This document shows positions 16,593 to 26,493 of a stretch of 64,000 nt of DNA, piece by piece (position 1 is the stretch's first letter; every line of letters starts with the position of its first letter). The notes below the pieces were generated by a model, which saw only the letters and a program-made list of their open reading frames with translations, was not told the DNA's origin and made no database searches. The stretch comes from an uncultured Psychroserpens sp. (lineage in GTDB: Bacteria > Bacteroidota > Bacteroidia > Flavobacteriales > Flavobacteriaceae): positions 124,001 through 188,000 of the forward strand of contig NZ_CANMVN010000003.1 in the NCBI RefSeq assembly GCF_947501425.1. The letters are read 5' to 3'. The translations under genes and the position numbers were made by a program.

Positions 16593-18053
16593 CTAACGCT
16601 TTAACTTCAAATACGTATTAATCGCTTCTGAAATATCTTCAGACACATTAAGCCTGTAAATAATTACTGTGTATAATATTCCTAGAGCTAACGATTTCAG
16701 TGTGATATTTACATACGGATTGAATGGGAACTCCCAAAAGTAAAATCCAAACACCAAAACAATTAGTACTAAAGTCATTTTTAAGGTTTCCGAAGTAAAA
16801 GGAAGCATATTGAATTTTGCTTTTACAAAATATACCTTTATTGAATTGTAAACTACTATAGCAATAAATGTAGCGATTGCTGAACCATTAATACCATATA
16901 TTGGAATGAGAATTAAATTTAAAACAATAGCTAAAACTGCTAAAATAACTCCAAAAAATAGTACCACACGATAGTAATCACTATTGAATAGAATGGCATT
17001 GTTATTACCTAAGAGGTTGTCATAAAGCTTTGCGATACTGATCAAAAACACAACTACCAAACCACCACTAAATTCAGGAGGAATAATCTCATACAAAGCA
17101 TTGATATTAGATATAATAAGTAAAAATATAAATCCGCTAATGATATAAAGTGTTAAGGAGCTTCTCTGATAAAGATCTTTAAGCTCTACCTGATTATTTT
17201 CATTTAAAAACTTAGCTGTAAGCGGTAATAATATCTGGTGCATAGCTCGTTGCGGAACCGCAATGACTGTAGCAATAAATACAGCAACACTATAATAGGC
17301 TATCGTTTCTATGTCCAGATAATTGTTTAACATGAATTTATCAATATCTAAAATAATTGTAGCTATCGAACCTGCAATAATGATAAGAGAAGAATACTTT
17401 AAAATTGAACTTAGTTTATCAATCTTATTGAACCTAAATACAGGCAATCGCTTCCAAAACGCATACAACATCATAACAAATGCCCTAAAAACATACACAC
17501 CAACAATTCCCACAAGAAATTGATCAATAGTAATCAGTTTGAAAAACACTGCAAACAACAGAATCATGGCTCCAACTCTATGGAACACTTCTTTCATAAA
17601 GTTTCCAAAAACGGTTTGCATTTGTACTTTCATCCATGCATAAAACACTTCAAAATAAGCCATAGACAGTGCAGTGATAAAAATATACCACAAGTAACCT
17701 CTTACTATTTCATTTTTTTGAGACAGAATATCAGCAATAACATCATATGCCAAATACCCAACAATAGCAACTGGAATAGATAATACCAATGGTAAAAACA
17801 GCATCAATGTTAAAAAGCTGTTCAATGAATTTTTAGTCTTGAAACTCGTGTAAAACTTAACTATAGTATTGTGGGCTCCAAAAGCCACAAGTGGCATCAT
17901 AATATTTGCTGCAGATAAGATATAAGCCACTAATCCATAATACTCATCTGTGATGAAATTGGTATATAAAAAAAGTGTATTTACAGCTCCTATTCCAAAA
18001 CCTAAATAAGTAGTAATGGTGTTTTTTAAGGATTGATTAACGACAATTCCCAT
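16593..18053 (-). CDS. polysaccharide flippase (MATE/Wzx-like oligosaccharide translocase)
   Basis: 486 aa with about 12-14 hydrophobic helices along the whole length, typical of the Wzx/oligosaccharide flippase family that moves lipid-linked glycans across the inner membrane. The N-terminal TTYLGFGIGAVNTLFLY matches family starts. The ATG overlaps the upstream glycosyltransferase stop by one base (TAATG), showing translational coupling. It is the last gene of the envelope glycan cluster (16.6-22.7 kb). Confidence 0.87.
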   Translation of the reverse strand: MGIVVNQSLKNTITTYLGFGIGAVNTLFLYTNFITDEYYGLVAYILSAANIMMPLVAFGAHNTIVKFYTSFKTKNSLNSFLTLMLFLPLVLSIPVAIVGYLAYDVIADILSQKNEIVRGYLWYIFITALSMAYFEVFYAWMKVQMQTVFGNFMKEVFHRVGAMILLFAVFFKLITIDQFLVGIVGVYVFRAFVMMLYAFWKRLPVFRFNKIDKLSSILKYSSLIIIAGSIATIILDIDKFMLNNYLDIETIAYYSVAVFIATVIAVPQRAMHQILLPLTAKFLNENNQVELKDLYQRSSLTLYIISGFIFLLIISNINALYEIIPPEFSGGLVVVFLISIAKLYDNLLGNNNAILFNSDYYRVVLFFGVILAVLAIVLNLILIPIYGINGSAIATFIAIVVYNSIKVYFVKAKFNMLPFTSETLKMTLVLIVLVFGFYFWEFPFNPYVNITLKSLALGILYTVIIYRLNVSEDISEAINTYLKLKR

Positions 18054-19330
18054 TAGATAATTTCAGACAAGGTTTTAGTTAGCGATTTTCGACTATACTG
18101 CTCTAACCCTATAGCATTTACAACCAATGAATCAGATTTGTATGCTTCAAAATACAACAAAATTTGAGATTTAATTAGTTCTTTCTCATCATAACAAAAA
18201 TAATGACCTGTATTTGTGCGTCTCAAAATCGGCTCAACATCAGAACCTTTTGGGCCAACAGCTATAATTGGTGTAGCTGATGCCATATACTCAAATAATT
18301 TACCAGGAATAATAACTTTAGTGTCTTCAGAATCAATTTCTACCATAAGTAGAACTCGGGAAGCCATTTGTTGCTGTATCGCTTCGTCGTGTGATACATA
18401 TCCTAAATTATGTATGTAACGCTCCAAACCAAAAGCATGCATGGATTGTAATACTTCTTCACTCACTACACCTATAAGTTTGAGCTGAAATGCACTCCGG
18501 AAATCGTCTCGATCATCAATTAGTTCACTTAGGGCTTCCCATAGTTGTCTGGGATTTCGCTCTGATAATAAGGATCCAATATGGGCTAAAGTAAATTTCT
18601 TATCTTTTGATGGTTTTGGTACATGATGATTGTCATAACCATTCGTAATCACCGAAATTGATTGTTTTGTCTTTGATATAAATTCCTGTTTCGTATTCTC
18701 ACTGGTAACAATGATATGATCTGCTTGTTGCAATACCTGAGTTTCCAATTGCTTGTGTTTTGCTTCGGAAGCCTTGGTCAGTTTTAATGCTTTATGATAT
18801 CCAATTGTGGTCCATGGGTCTCTAAAATCGGCTAACCACTTCACTCCTAGTTGTTGCTTTAAATGAAAACCAATTAAATGCAAACTATGTGGCGGACCAG
18901 TAGTTATTATCGTATCAATATTGTTGGTTTTGATATAGTTATTTAGAAAAGCTACTGATGGTTTCACCCAATTCTTTCGTGCATCTGGAATAAAGAAATT
19001 TCCACGAACATATAACATCAAACGCTGAATGAGGGATTGCTTCTTTTTCTTCGGAATAACACCTGAACTGATTTGTTTTGCTCCTTGTTTTGAAAGTATC
19101 TTTGCAAAACGATAAGGTTCACTAATAGGCTGTTTTATAACCTTAACGTCCTCAGGAATCTCATTCAATAAACTCTCATCAACTATGGGATAACTTGGGT
19201 TTTCAGGACAATAGACAATGGGCTCTATTCCAAACTCTGGCAAATATTTAACAAACTTCAACCATCGCTGAACGCCTGGACCTCCAGCTGGTGGCCAATA
19301 GTATGTGATGATGAGGATTTGTTTTTGCAT
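18053..19330 (-). CDS. glycosyltransferase, GT-B family 4-like
   Basis: 425 aa. The N-terminal donor-side motif YYWPPAGGPGVQRWLKF is characteristic of flavobacterial group 1 glycosyltransferases. The C-terminal Rossmann half contains IPGKLFEYMASATPIIAVGPKGSD, with the E-x7-E-like nucleotide-sugar binding region. It is cytoplasmic or peripheral and probably adds a sugar to a lipid-linked glycan translocated by the adjacent flippase. The sugar is unknown. Its stop overlaps the flippase start. Confidence 0.88.
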   Translation of the reverse strand: MQKQILIITYYWPPAGGPGVQRWLKFVKYLPEFGIEPIVYCPENPSYPIVDESLLNEIPEDVKVIKQPISEPYRFAKILSKQGAKQISSGVIPKKKKQSLIQRLMLYVRGNFFIPDARKNWVKPSVAFLNNYIKTNNIDTIITTGPPHSLHLIGFHLKQQLGVKWLADFRDPWTTIGYHKALKLTKASEAKHKQLETQVLQQADHIIVTSENTKQEFISKTKQSISVITNGYDNHHVPKPSKDKKFTLAHIGSLLSERNPRQLWEALSELIDDRDDFRSAFQLKLIGVVSEEVLQSMHAFGLERYIHNLGYVSHDEAIQQQMASRVLLMVEIDSEDTKVIIPGKLFEYMASATPIIAVGPKGSDVEPILRRTNTGHYFCYDEKELIKSQILLYFEAYKSDSLVVNAIGLEQYSRKSLTKTLSEII

Positions 19331-19381
19331 AAAGTGCCTCTTTGTGAAACTTATAATTGTTTAATGTTGAAAAAATCTAAT

Positions 19382-19903
19382 TTAACCTTTAGATATGTTG
19401 ATACCAATAATTTTCTTTTTGATGTGAACGTCCTCGTTTAAGGGGTATTGAGGTAAAGACTTATCGCGTTCAACCTCAAAATAAATTCCGTCGTACTCTG
19501 CCTTCCAAGTATCACAGCCGTTACAAGTAAACCATTCTGGCTTTCCATAAGCATTTACAACATCAATCATCGTGGATTTATTAAGCACAATATTTTTTGA
19601 TGTTTTGCCATTAAATGGAGATTTAAAACTAATTAAGAAAATTTGTTCTTCTGGATCATTTTGCATGTAATAAAAAGACATTCCCAAATTCTTATATACA
19701 ATCTGAAAACTATAATCTTTATGTTTTATAAGATCGTAGTCTTTACCAAGTTTATGCTTTACATCTGTTGCATTAATGGTGTTGATATGAAAAGAGTCAA
19801 TGCCTTTACCTTCTGTAATAATATGCTCATACTGTGTATATTTATTTACGCTACCACAGTTTATCAATACTAACAAAGATAAGATTGACAAAATCTTTTT
19901 CAT
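19382..19903 (-). CDS. lipoprotein of unknown function
   Basis: 173 aa with a lipoprotein signal peptide ending in the lipobox LINC (Cys16 would be lipidated). The mature part has an SmpA/BamE-like feel (KHKLGKDYDLIKH and STMIDVVNAYGKPEWF, the latter resembling the short helix plus YGxP of such folds). I cannot assign the family firmly. It also contains a CNGC pair. It sits between glycosyltransferase and yfhO on the same strand. Confidence 0.7.
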   Translation of the reverse strand: MKKILSILSLLVLINCGSVNKYTQYEHIITEGKGIDSFHINTINATDVKHKLGKDYDLIKHKDYSFQIVYKNLGMSFYYMQNDPEEQIFLISFKSPFNGKTSKNIVLNKSTMIDVVNAYGKPEWFTCNGCDTWKAEYDGIYFEVERDKSLPQYPLNEDVHIKKKIIGINISKG

Positions 19904-19924
19904 AAATTCAATAATTTGTGAGTG

Positions 19925-22357
19925 TTATGTGTTAGGAAACTTTTTATATCCAAACCATAAGCCAGCAATCAACAACAAAACAAAAGCAATAGAGCTCCCA
20001 AGAGCGATAGTACTTCCGGTTTGTACCACTTGAGGTTCAAATTTGAATTCGATCTCATGATCACCTGCAGGTATTTCGAGTCCGCGTAATGCATAGTTCA
20101 CACGCTGTATTGGTACTTCTTGTCCGTCTATAGTCGCTTGCCATCCATTTCCATAGTATATTTCAGAAAAAACAGCAAACCCATCATAAGTATTTGCGGA
20201 CTTATATTTTAAATAGTTCGGTTTATAATCGGTTAATACAATCCTAGATGTTGAATCTGTTACAAAGCGTTTCGAAACTAAGTTTTCATCTGTTGTTATA
20301 GCTTTTACAGAAGTTTGCAAACTATCCAGAGCTTTGATTTCGGCATTAGCAGACTCTTTCTTCTCAAGTTCCTTCACAAACCAGGCATTACCATTGGCAT
20401 CTTCGTTAACAAAAGGAAATATTTGGCCTTGTTCTTCAGCTATAATGTATTTGGTATTGAGCATATTCAATACATTCATATTATTTCTGGAAATATGGAA
20501 GTCGTATAACTCGTCAAAACGTTTCAATTTAGCCGCATGATATCCATTAAGCGAGTTATGAAAATACGCTGCTTTAGCTGGCATAGTTCTTCCTTGACTC
20601 GAAATATCCCATACTCTGAAATGTCCATCATCTTGCATAATCTCCTTATCTGCTGCATTAGCTTGATAAGGTTTATTAACCTGTATTGCTGATACGAAGT
20701 TTTCAGTATTAACATAACGACGGTCAACACCCACAAGATCAAATAAAATAAGTATGGCAAAAATACCAATGACTACATTTTCAGATAATTTCTTTTTCAA
20801 AAACATAAAAATCGTTCCTGCAGATAAGAGTACTAAAATCAATGTTCGTAGTGTGTCCTGAGTGAAAAATACACGTCTTTCTTCTCGCAACACCTCAATG
20901 TAGCCCTCTCCATATTCACCATAAAGTTGTCGGTAATACCCATCATTTGCACCAACAAAGTCGAATAATGCCGATTTAAATATTAAGAATATCAAAGCCA
21001 AACCTCCAGCAATAGCTACTGATATTTTAAGTGCTTTTAGTTTCTTCTCATCTTTATCAAAATCGTTAAAAAGCCTAACTAATCCAAAAATTGCTAATAC
21101 AGGAATACATAGCTCTAAAATGACCTGAATAGAACTTACAGCTCTGAACTTATTGTATAATGGCACATAATCAATAAAGAAATCGGTTAGAAACGGTAAA
21201 TTCTTTCCGTAGGATAATAAAAGGGATAAAATAGTTCCACCTACAAGCCACCATTTTAAGCGACCTCTAACCAAGAATAATGCAAACACAAACAAGAAAA
21301 TAACCACAGCTCCCACATAAGCTGGTGCTTCAACAATTGGTTGATCTCCCCAATAGGTTGGCGTATTTCTAGCCTCTTGTAATGCCTGAGTAGGAGTTGC
21401 ACCTAATTTTCTGAAGAATTGGTAAATTTCGGAATCTTTGCCTACATCTTCAGTATTTCCTCCACCAAAAAGTCGTGGTATGTAAAGGTTGAATGTTTCT
21501 GCTTTTCCGTAGCTATATTCTGTGATATAATCTCTGTTTAATCCAGAGGAGACTTCTTTTGGAGAGTCATCAGGATTGATAGTTAATTCAGATTTGCCAC
21601 GAGAACTTTCTTTTACGTACTCTTGGGTTGCCAAGATATTTGTTGCATTAAGGCCAATAGCAAGTATAAGCGCAACGACCATGAGACCAACCGATTTAAA
21701 AAAATGGGGTAATACTTTCTTTTTATAAGCGTCAATGAAATAAGTAATACCAAGAACAAGTACTAACAACATCAAATAATAGGTCATTTGAAAATGGTTG
21801 GCACCAATCTCTAACCCTAGTGCAACTGCAGTGATTAGAAAGCCAAGTATATATTTTTTCCTAAAGGTGAGAACAATTCCACTTAAGACCAATGGCATAT
21901 AAGCAATAGCATGTGCTTTACTGTTATGACCTACGCCAAGGATAATAATGAGATAGGTTGAGAATCCAAAGGCTAAAGCTCCTAAAGCAGCCAATTTAAA
22001 ATCTACTTTTAATGAGAGCAACAAGATATAAAACCCTATAAAGTAAATAAAAAGGTAATCAGCAGGACGCGGTAAAAACCGCAAAACAGAATCTAGTTTT
22101 TTTATGTAATTGTGTGGATATTTAGCTCCTAATTGATACGTTGGCATACCTCCAAATGCACTATTGGTCCAATAGGTTTCTTCGCCAGTATTAGCTTTGA
22201 ACTCCTTTTGTTGCTGAGCCATACCAATATAGTGCTTGATATCGCTTTGCATAATCTGTTTCCCTTGAAGAACAGGACTAAAATATGCCAAGGAAATAAC
22301 CACAAAACCCAATAAAATCAGAAGATGTGGTAATACGTTTTTAAATGAAAATTGCAT
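19925..22357 (-). CDS. YfhO family membrane protein
   Basis: 810 aa. About 12 membrane helices occupy the first two thirds, interrupted by a periplasmic loop, followed by a C-terminal extracytoplasmic beta-rich domain and a last helix (IALGSSIAFVLLLIAGLWFGY). The YfhO family belongs to GT-C-like glycosyltransferases; the Bacillus member is implicated in glycosylating lipoteichoic acid. The C-terminal motif FSEIYYGNGWQATIDGQ is a family landmark. In this species it is presumably a lipid-linked sugar transferase working with the neighbouring glycan genes. Confidence 0.88.
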   Translation of the reverse strand: MQFSFKNVLPHLLILLGFVVISLAYFSPVLQGKQIMQSDIKHYIGMAQQQKEFKANTGEETYWTNSAFGGMPTYQLGAKYPHNYIKKLDSVLRFLPRPADYLFIYFIGFYILLLSLKVDFKLAALGALAFGFSTYLIIILGVGHNSKAHAIAYMPLVLSGIVLTFRKKYILGFLITAVALGLEIGANHFQMTYYLMLLVLVLGITYFIDAYKKKVLPHFFKSVGLMVVALILAIGLNATNILATQEYVKESSRGKSELTINPDDSPKEVSSGLNRDYITEYSYGKAETFNLYIPRLFGGGNTEDVGKDSEIYQFFRKLGATPTQALQEARNTPTYWGDQPIVEAPAYVGAVVIFLFVFALFLVRGRLKWWLVGGTILSLLLSYGKNLPFLTDFFIDYVPLYNKFRAVSSIQVILELCIPVLAIFGLVRLFNDFDKDEKKLKALKISVAIAGGLALIFLIFKSALFDFVGANDGYYRQLYGEYGEGYIEVLREERRVFFTQDTLRTLILVLLSAGTIFMFLKKKLSENVVIGIFAILILFDLVGVDRRYVNTENFVSAIQVNKPYQANAADKEIMQDDGHFRVWDISSQGRTMPAKAAYFHNSLNGYHAAKLKRFDELYDFHISRNNMNVLNMLNTKYIIAEEQGQIFPFVNEDANGNAWFVKELEKKESANAEIKALDSLQTSVKAITTDENLVSKRFVTDSTSRIVLTDYKPNYLKYKSANTYDGFAVFSEIYYGNGWQATIDGQEVPIQRVNYALRGLEIPAGDHEIEFKFEPQVVQTGSTIALGSSIAFVLLLIAGLWFGYKKFPNT

Positions 22358-22388
22358 AAGAGTGATTGACTTTCAATTGAGTCGAAAA

Positions 22389-22685
22389 TTAGTCAATTTC
22401 TTCGTAATCTATGTACTCTCCTACTTTTTTATTTGAAGATGAATTTCTATTAGGTATTTTATCGATAACCGTTTCTCCCTCCTTATGCTGCTGAGTCTGC
22501 TGTTGTTGCTGACCAAACTGACCCTCAAATTTTTGCTGCATTTTTTTTGACATATAGCGTACCAAATAAGGCGCAAATATCCTAGACAGAATCTTTATTC
22601 CGTAATAAATTAAAAGAATAATGAGAATGGTTCTTAAAAAACCAGTTAATGACGCTGCTTGTAACATTAAATTAATTTTATTCAA
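22389..22685 (-). CDS. DUF4834 family small membrane protein
   Basis: 98 aa. One membrane helix lies near residues 18-35 (LRTILIILLIYYGIKIL), followed by RIFAPYLVRYMSKKMQQKFEGQFG and a Gln-rich linker. The C-terminal VGEYIDYEEID is the conserved tail of this Bacteroidota-specific family. The function is unknown. It is 31 bp upstream of yfhO, so the two are co-transcribed, an order I recall as common in flavobacteria. Confidence 0.82.
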   Translation of the reverse strand: MNKINLMLQAASLTGFLRTILIILLIYYGIKILSRIFAPYLVRYMSKKMQQKFEGQFGQQQQQTQQHKEGETVIDKIPNRNSSSNKKVGEYIDYEEID

Positions 22686-22877
22686 AAATACAATTATATG
22701 TATTTAAAAGGTCTGTTTGGTGACATAAAAAAATCTTAATTCTGGTTATTATTAGGACAAAAAACAATAAAATAGCATTTTTTTCTTTTATGTTAAGAGA
22801 AAATCTTTGTGATTCAATATTGATGTGGGAGATTTTCATTTGCCAAAAATCCATAAGGATAAATGGTATAAAATATC

Positions 22878-22885
22878 TATATTTG
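22878..22885 (+). promoter_or_regulatory. -7 promoter element (TATATTTG)
   Basis: An exact TAnnTTTG match 17 bp before the ATG at 22903, within the 217-bp divergent spacer after the DUF4834 gene. A -33 TTG at correct spacing was not clear. Confidence 0.55.
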
Positions 22886-22902
22886 ACTTAAACCGATAAC
22901 CT

Positions 22903-23883
22903 ATGAATCTTATCAAAAGAGTTCTATTCTTTACAGCTTTGCTAATCACACAGTTAACCTTTGCCCAGTATACTGAAGTGATCAATTCAAATAGACCTGG
23001 TGTATCAAGAAGTGCCTTTTCTGTTGGAACCAACGTTGCACAACTAGAAGTTGGTCCATACATTTTAAATGAAAAGCACACACCTCTAAATTATGAAGTC
23101 TCTGGTTTTGGAATAGATTTTTCTGCTCGATACGGATTGCTTTTTGAACCCTTAGAGATCAATATTGAAGGAACCTATCAAAATGATACATTTACTGATA
23201 ACCGTTCGGTAATCCCTTCAGAAGACAAACGTTCTAATTTTAAAAATTTTACAATTGGTGCCAAATATCTGGTTTATGATCCATATAAAAATGCTGAAGA
23301 AGACAAACCAAACCTCTATAGTTACCGTGCCAATAGATCCTTTAAATGGAAATCACTCATTCCTGCAGTAGCAGTCTATGCTGGTGCTAATTTTGATGCA
23401 AAGAATAATCCGTACACTGGTCCTGGAATTGAAGGGTTTAGTCCGAAGGTCATGTTAGCCACTCAAAATAATTTCTCTGGTGGTTGGGTGCTTGTGACAA
23501 ACTTTGTTTTAGATAGAATAGGAACCGATTTTTCAGACTTTCAGTATATTATTACACTTACCCATTCATTTAGTCCTCAATGGGTCATATTTGGTGAAAC
23601 CCAAGGCATTTCAAGTGATTTCTATGCCGATAATTTATTTAGATTTGGAGGCGCATATCTTTGGAGTAAGGATTTCCAGTTGGACACAGCACTAACCTTC
23701 AACACAAAAGACACACCATCGGTTTTTAGTGTTAACTTCGGAATGTCTTATCGCTTTGATTTTCATGTAGATAAAGAGATTGATAATGGAAATTCTCGTA
23801 ACGATGCTGATAATAGAAAACCAAGAAAAAAGAAAGGCAAAAAGAAACGAACAGATGATTTTGACGATGACGGAAATCTTTAA
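22903..23883 (+). CDS. outer-membrane transporter-like beta-barrel protein
   Basis: 326 aa with a signal peptide (LFFTALLITQLTFAQ, cleavage after the Ala of FAQ). The body consists of alternating aromatic strands (YILNEKHTPLNYEVSGFGIDF, VLVTNFVLDRIGTDF, WVIFGETQGISSDFYADN), as in the phenol-degradation meta-pathway OM transporter family. VNFGMSYRF is a plausible last strand, followed by a ~40-residue Lys/Asp-rich tail. The substrate is unknown. It is 15 bp before the GNAT-like gene and probably co-transcribed. Confidence 0.75.
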   Translation: MNLIKRVLFFTALLITQLTFAQYTEVINSNRPGVSRSAFSVGTNVAQLEVGPYILNEKHTPLNYEVSGFGIDFSARYGLLFEPLEINIEGTYQNDTFTDNRSVIPSEDKRSNFKNFTIGAKYLVYDPYKNAEEDKPNLYSYRANRSFKWKSLIPAVAVYAGANFDAKNNPYTGPGIEGFSPKVMLATQNNFSGGWVLVTNFVLDRIGTDFSDFQYIITLTHSFSPQWVIFGETQGISSDFYADNLFRFGGAYLWSKDFQLDTALTFNTKDTPSVFSVNFGMSYRFDFHVDKEIDNGNSRNDADNRKPRKKKGKKKRTDDFDDDGNL

Positions 23884-23898
23884 GCTTTACAAGACTAT

Positions 23899-25017
23899 AT
23901 GATTACAGTTAAAGAAATTCATTCAAAAAAGGAATTGAAGCAGTTTGTAAAATTTCCTTTTAAACTCTATAAAGACTCTAAATATTGGGTTCCTCCAATA
24001 ATTAAACAAGAATTAGAAACCTTTAACAAAGATAAGAATCCAATTTTCAAGGATGCTGAAGCTCGTTTTTTCTTAGCCTACAAAAACAATAAAATCGTAG
24101 GTCGAATTGCAGCCATTATTAACTGGCTGGAAGTCAAAGATCAAAACCTGAAAAAAATGCGTTTTGGCTGGTTTGACTTTATAGATGATCAGGAGGTATC
24201 TAAAGCATTACTTACCGAAGTAGAGCAAATTGGTAAAGAACATGATTTAGATTATACTGAAGGTCCAGTTGGGTTTTCTAATTTGGACAAAGTTGGTGTT
24301 ATGACTGAAGGATTTGATAGTATCGCACCAATGATTACATGGTATAATCATCCATATTATGTGAAGCATTATGAAAATCTTGGATACCAAATAGAAAAAC
24401 ATTACTCTGAAAGTAAATTCCCCTTTGAAAACGTTAAACCAGAATTTTTTAAGAAAGCTCAGGAACTGATCAAAAGGCGGTATAATTTACGAGCCTTAAA
24501 GTTTACAAAAACATCAGAGGTTATGCCCTATGCAGATAAGATGTTTGATCTTTTTAATGAAAGTTATGCATCTTTATCGTCTTTTGTTGCCATTACAGAT
24601 ATTCAGAAGGAATACTTCAAGCAAAAATTTATCAGTTTTGTAAACCCTGAATATATCAAATTTGTGGTTGATAAGGACGATGAACTTGTTGGTTTTGCTA
24701 TTGTCATGCCAGCATTTGCAAAAGCATTACAGAAAGCGAAAGGTAAATTATTTCCGTTAGGATTTAGACACATTTTAAAAGCGAAAAAGGATAGTAAGGA
24801 TGTTATTTTCTATTTAATTGGTATTCATCCTACTTATCAAAATAAAGGTGTCCATGCCGTAATCTTTAACGAATACTATGAAACCTTTACTGAAAAAGGA
24901 ATTCAAACTTGTTTTAGAACTCCTGAATTAGAAGATAACGAAGCCATTCATAAAATATGGAAACACTTCAATCCTGAAGTGTACAAAAGACGTAAAACAT
25001 TTCGTAAAGATCTCTAA
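23899..25017 (+). CDS. GNAT-like acyltransferase family protein
   Basis: 372 aa. The C-terminal ~170 residues show GNAT features: strand FVVDKDDELVGFAIVMP, then YLIGIHPTYQNKGVHAVIFNEY as the acyl-CoA binding motif A. The N-terminal half (KFPFKLYKDSKYWVPPI) is a second related domain. Members of this family are sometimes mislabelled GTP cyclohydrolase, which nothing here supports. It is probably a cytoplasmic acyl- or aminoacyl-transfer enzyme. A strong terminator follows immediately. Confidence 0.75.
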   Translation: MITVKEIHSKKELKQFVKFPFKLYKDSKYWVPPIIKQELETFNKDKNPIFKDAEARFFLAYKNNKIVGRIAAIINWLEVKDQNLKKMRFGWFDFIDDQEVSKALLTEVEQIGKEHDLDYTEGPVGFSNLDKVGVMTEGFDSIAPMITWYNHPYYVKHYENLGYQIEKHYSESKFPFENVKPEFFKKAQELIKRRYNLRALKFTKTSEVMPYADKMFDLFNESYASLSSFVAITDIQKEYFKQKFISFVNPEYIKFVVDKDDELVGFAIVMPAFAKALQKAKGKLFPLGFRHILKAKKDSKDVIFYLIGIHPTYQNKGVHAVIFNEYYETFTEKGIQTCFRTPELEDNEAIHKIWKHFNPEVYKRRKTFRKDL

Positions 25018-25020
25018 ATA

Positions 25021-25053
25021 AAAAATCCGATTCAGTTTGAATCGGATTTTTTA
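25021..25053. terminator. bidirectional intrinsic terminator
   Basis: A 13-bp perfect stem AAAAATCCGATTC/GAATCGGATTTTT with a 5-nt loop, ending in a T run. It separates the GNAT-like gene from the convergent PLP acyltransferase. Confidence 0.93.
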
Positions 25054-25076
25054 TTTGTAATATTTATTATATAAAA

Positions 25077-26336
25077 TTACTCACCCATTGCAGCCATAAC
25101 TGCAGCAGACAAGCGCTTATAAGTTCCGTTTTGCAAGCGTTCTCTAATAGCATCGAATGCATCCAACGTTTCTTCAACATCTTTCAATGTATGAGTTGCA
25201 GTTGGTATCATTCGTAATAAGATTAATCCTTTAGGAATTACAGGGTATACCACAATTGAACAGAAAATCCCGTAGTTTTCACGAAGATCACGCACTAAAG
25301 CCATAGCTTCAGGAATACTTCCTTTAAGGTAGACTGGAGTAACACAACTTTGAGTATTACCAATATCAAATCCTCGCTCCTTCAATCCTGATTGTAACGC
25401 ATCAACTATAGTCCAAAGATTTTTCTTTAATTCTGGCATAGTCTTTAACATTTCTAAACGCTTTAATGCGCCTACTACGAGTTGCATTTGTAACGATTTA
25501 GCAAACATTTGAGAACGTAAATTATATTTTAAATAGTCTATGATCTCTTGGTCTGCAGCAATAAATGCTCCAGTACTAGCCATAGATTTAGCAAACGTAG
25601 CGAAATATACATCAATATCATCCTGAACACCTTGTTCTTCTCCTGCTCCTGCACCAGTTTTCCCTAAGGTTCCAAAACCATGAGCATCATCAACAAATAA
25701 TCTGAAATTATACTTCTTCTTTAATGCTACAATCTCTTTTAAACGTCCTTGCTCTCCTCGCATTCCGAAGACACCTTCAGAAATCACCAAGATACCACCT
25801 CCAGTTTGCTCAGCCATTTTAGTAGCACGCTCTAAATTCTTCTCTAAGCTTTCAACATCATTGTGTTTATAAGTAAAACGTTTTCCCATGTGAAGGCGAA
25901 CACCGTCGATAATACATGCATGAGCGTCAACATCATAAACAATGATATCATCTTTAGATACCAATGCATCTACAGTAGACACCATTCCTTGGTAACCAAA
26001 ATTAAGTAAGTAAGCAGCTTCTTTGCTTACAAATTCTGCAAGTTCATTCTGTAATTTTTCATGAAGATCAGTATGACCAGACATCATTCGTGCTCCCATT
26101 GGGTAGGCAGAACCGTACATAGCAGCAGCTTCAGCATCTACTTTACGAACTTCAGGATGATTAGCCAATCCCAAATAGTCATTGATACTCCATGTAATCA
26201 CTTCTTTCCCTTGAAACTTCATTCGATTAGAAATCTGTCCTTCCAGCTTTGGAAATACAAAGTATCCTTCAGCCTGAGAAGCCCATTTCCCTAATGGTCC
26301 TTTATCCTTATAAATCTTCTCAAATAAATCCTTCAT
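25077..26336 (-). CDS. alpha-oxoamine synthase, candidate cysteate acyltransferase (sulfonolipid synthesis)
   Basis: 419 aa, fold type I PLP enzyme of the serine palmitoyltransferase/KBL/AONS family, which condenses an amino acid with an acyl thioester. Lys250 in ATFAKSMAST would carry PLP. Asp217 and His219 in VDDAHGFG and His139 in DVDAHA are the expected cofactor contacts. The family includes serine palmitoyltransferase and the cysteate acyltransferases of capnine synthesis. The neighbouring cystathionine-synthase-like gene, a candidate cysteate synthase, makes sulfonolipid formation the preferred reading. This is inference, and the substrate choice is not proven by sequence. It is preceded by a 157-bp gap. 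Confidence 0.8.
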   Translation of the reverse strand: MKDLFEKIYKDKGPLGKWASQAEGYFVFPKLEGQISNRMKFQGKEVITWSINDYLGLANHPEVRKVDAEAAAMYGSAYPMGARMMSGHTDLHEKLQNELAEFVSKEAAYLLNFGYQGMVSTVDALVSKDDIIVYDVDAHACIIDGVRLHMGKRFTYKHNDVESLEKNLERATKMAEQTGGGILVISEGVFGMRGEQGRLKEIVALKKKYNFRLFVDDAHGFGTLGKTGAGAGEEQGVQDDIDVYFATFAKSMASTGAFIAADQEIIDYLKYNLRSQMFAKSLQMQLVVGALKRLEMLKTMPELKKNLWTIVDALQSGLKERGFDIGNTQSCVTPVYLKGSIPEAMALVRDLRENYGIFCSIVVYPVIPKGLILLRMIPTATHTLKDVEETLDAFDAIRERLQNGTYKRLSAAVMAAMGE

Positions 26337-26493
26337 TAAAGCGAGTTTTTAGTCTTATTAGTTGGGACAAAATTAGGTAATTATATTATGACTGCATAAT
26401 ATTTTTATAAACCAATGTTTATATCCTCTTTAAACATAAAAAACCTATCACGATGAGACGTAATAGGAGTTTTATAAACTGAATTGTTGTTTT

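Noticed and set aside
23899-25017. GTP cyclohydrolase label
   Set aside because: No zinc or GTP-cyclohydrolase motif; the C-terminus fits GNAT.
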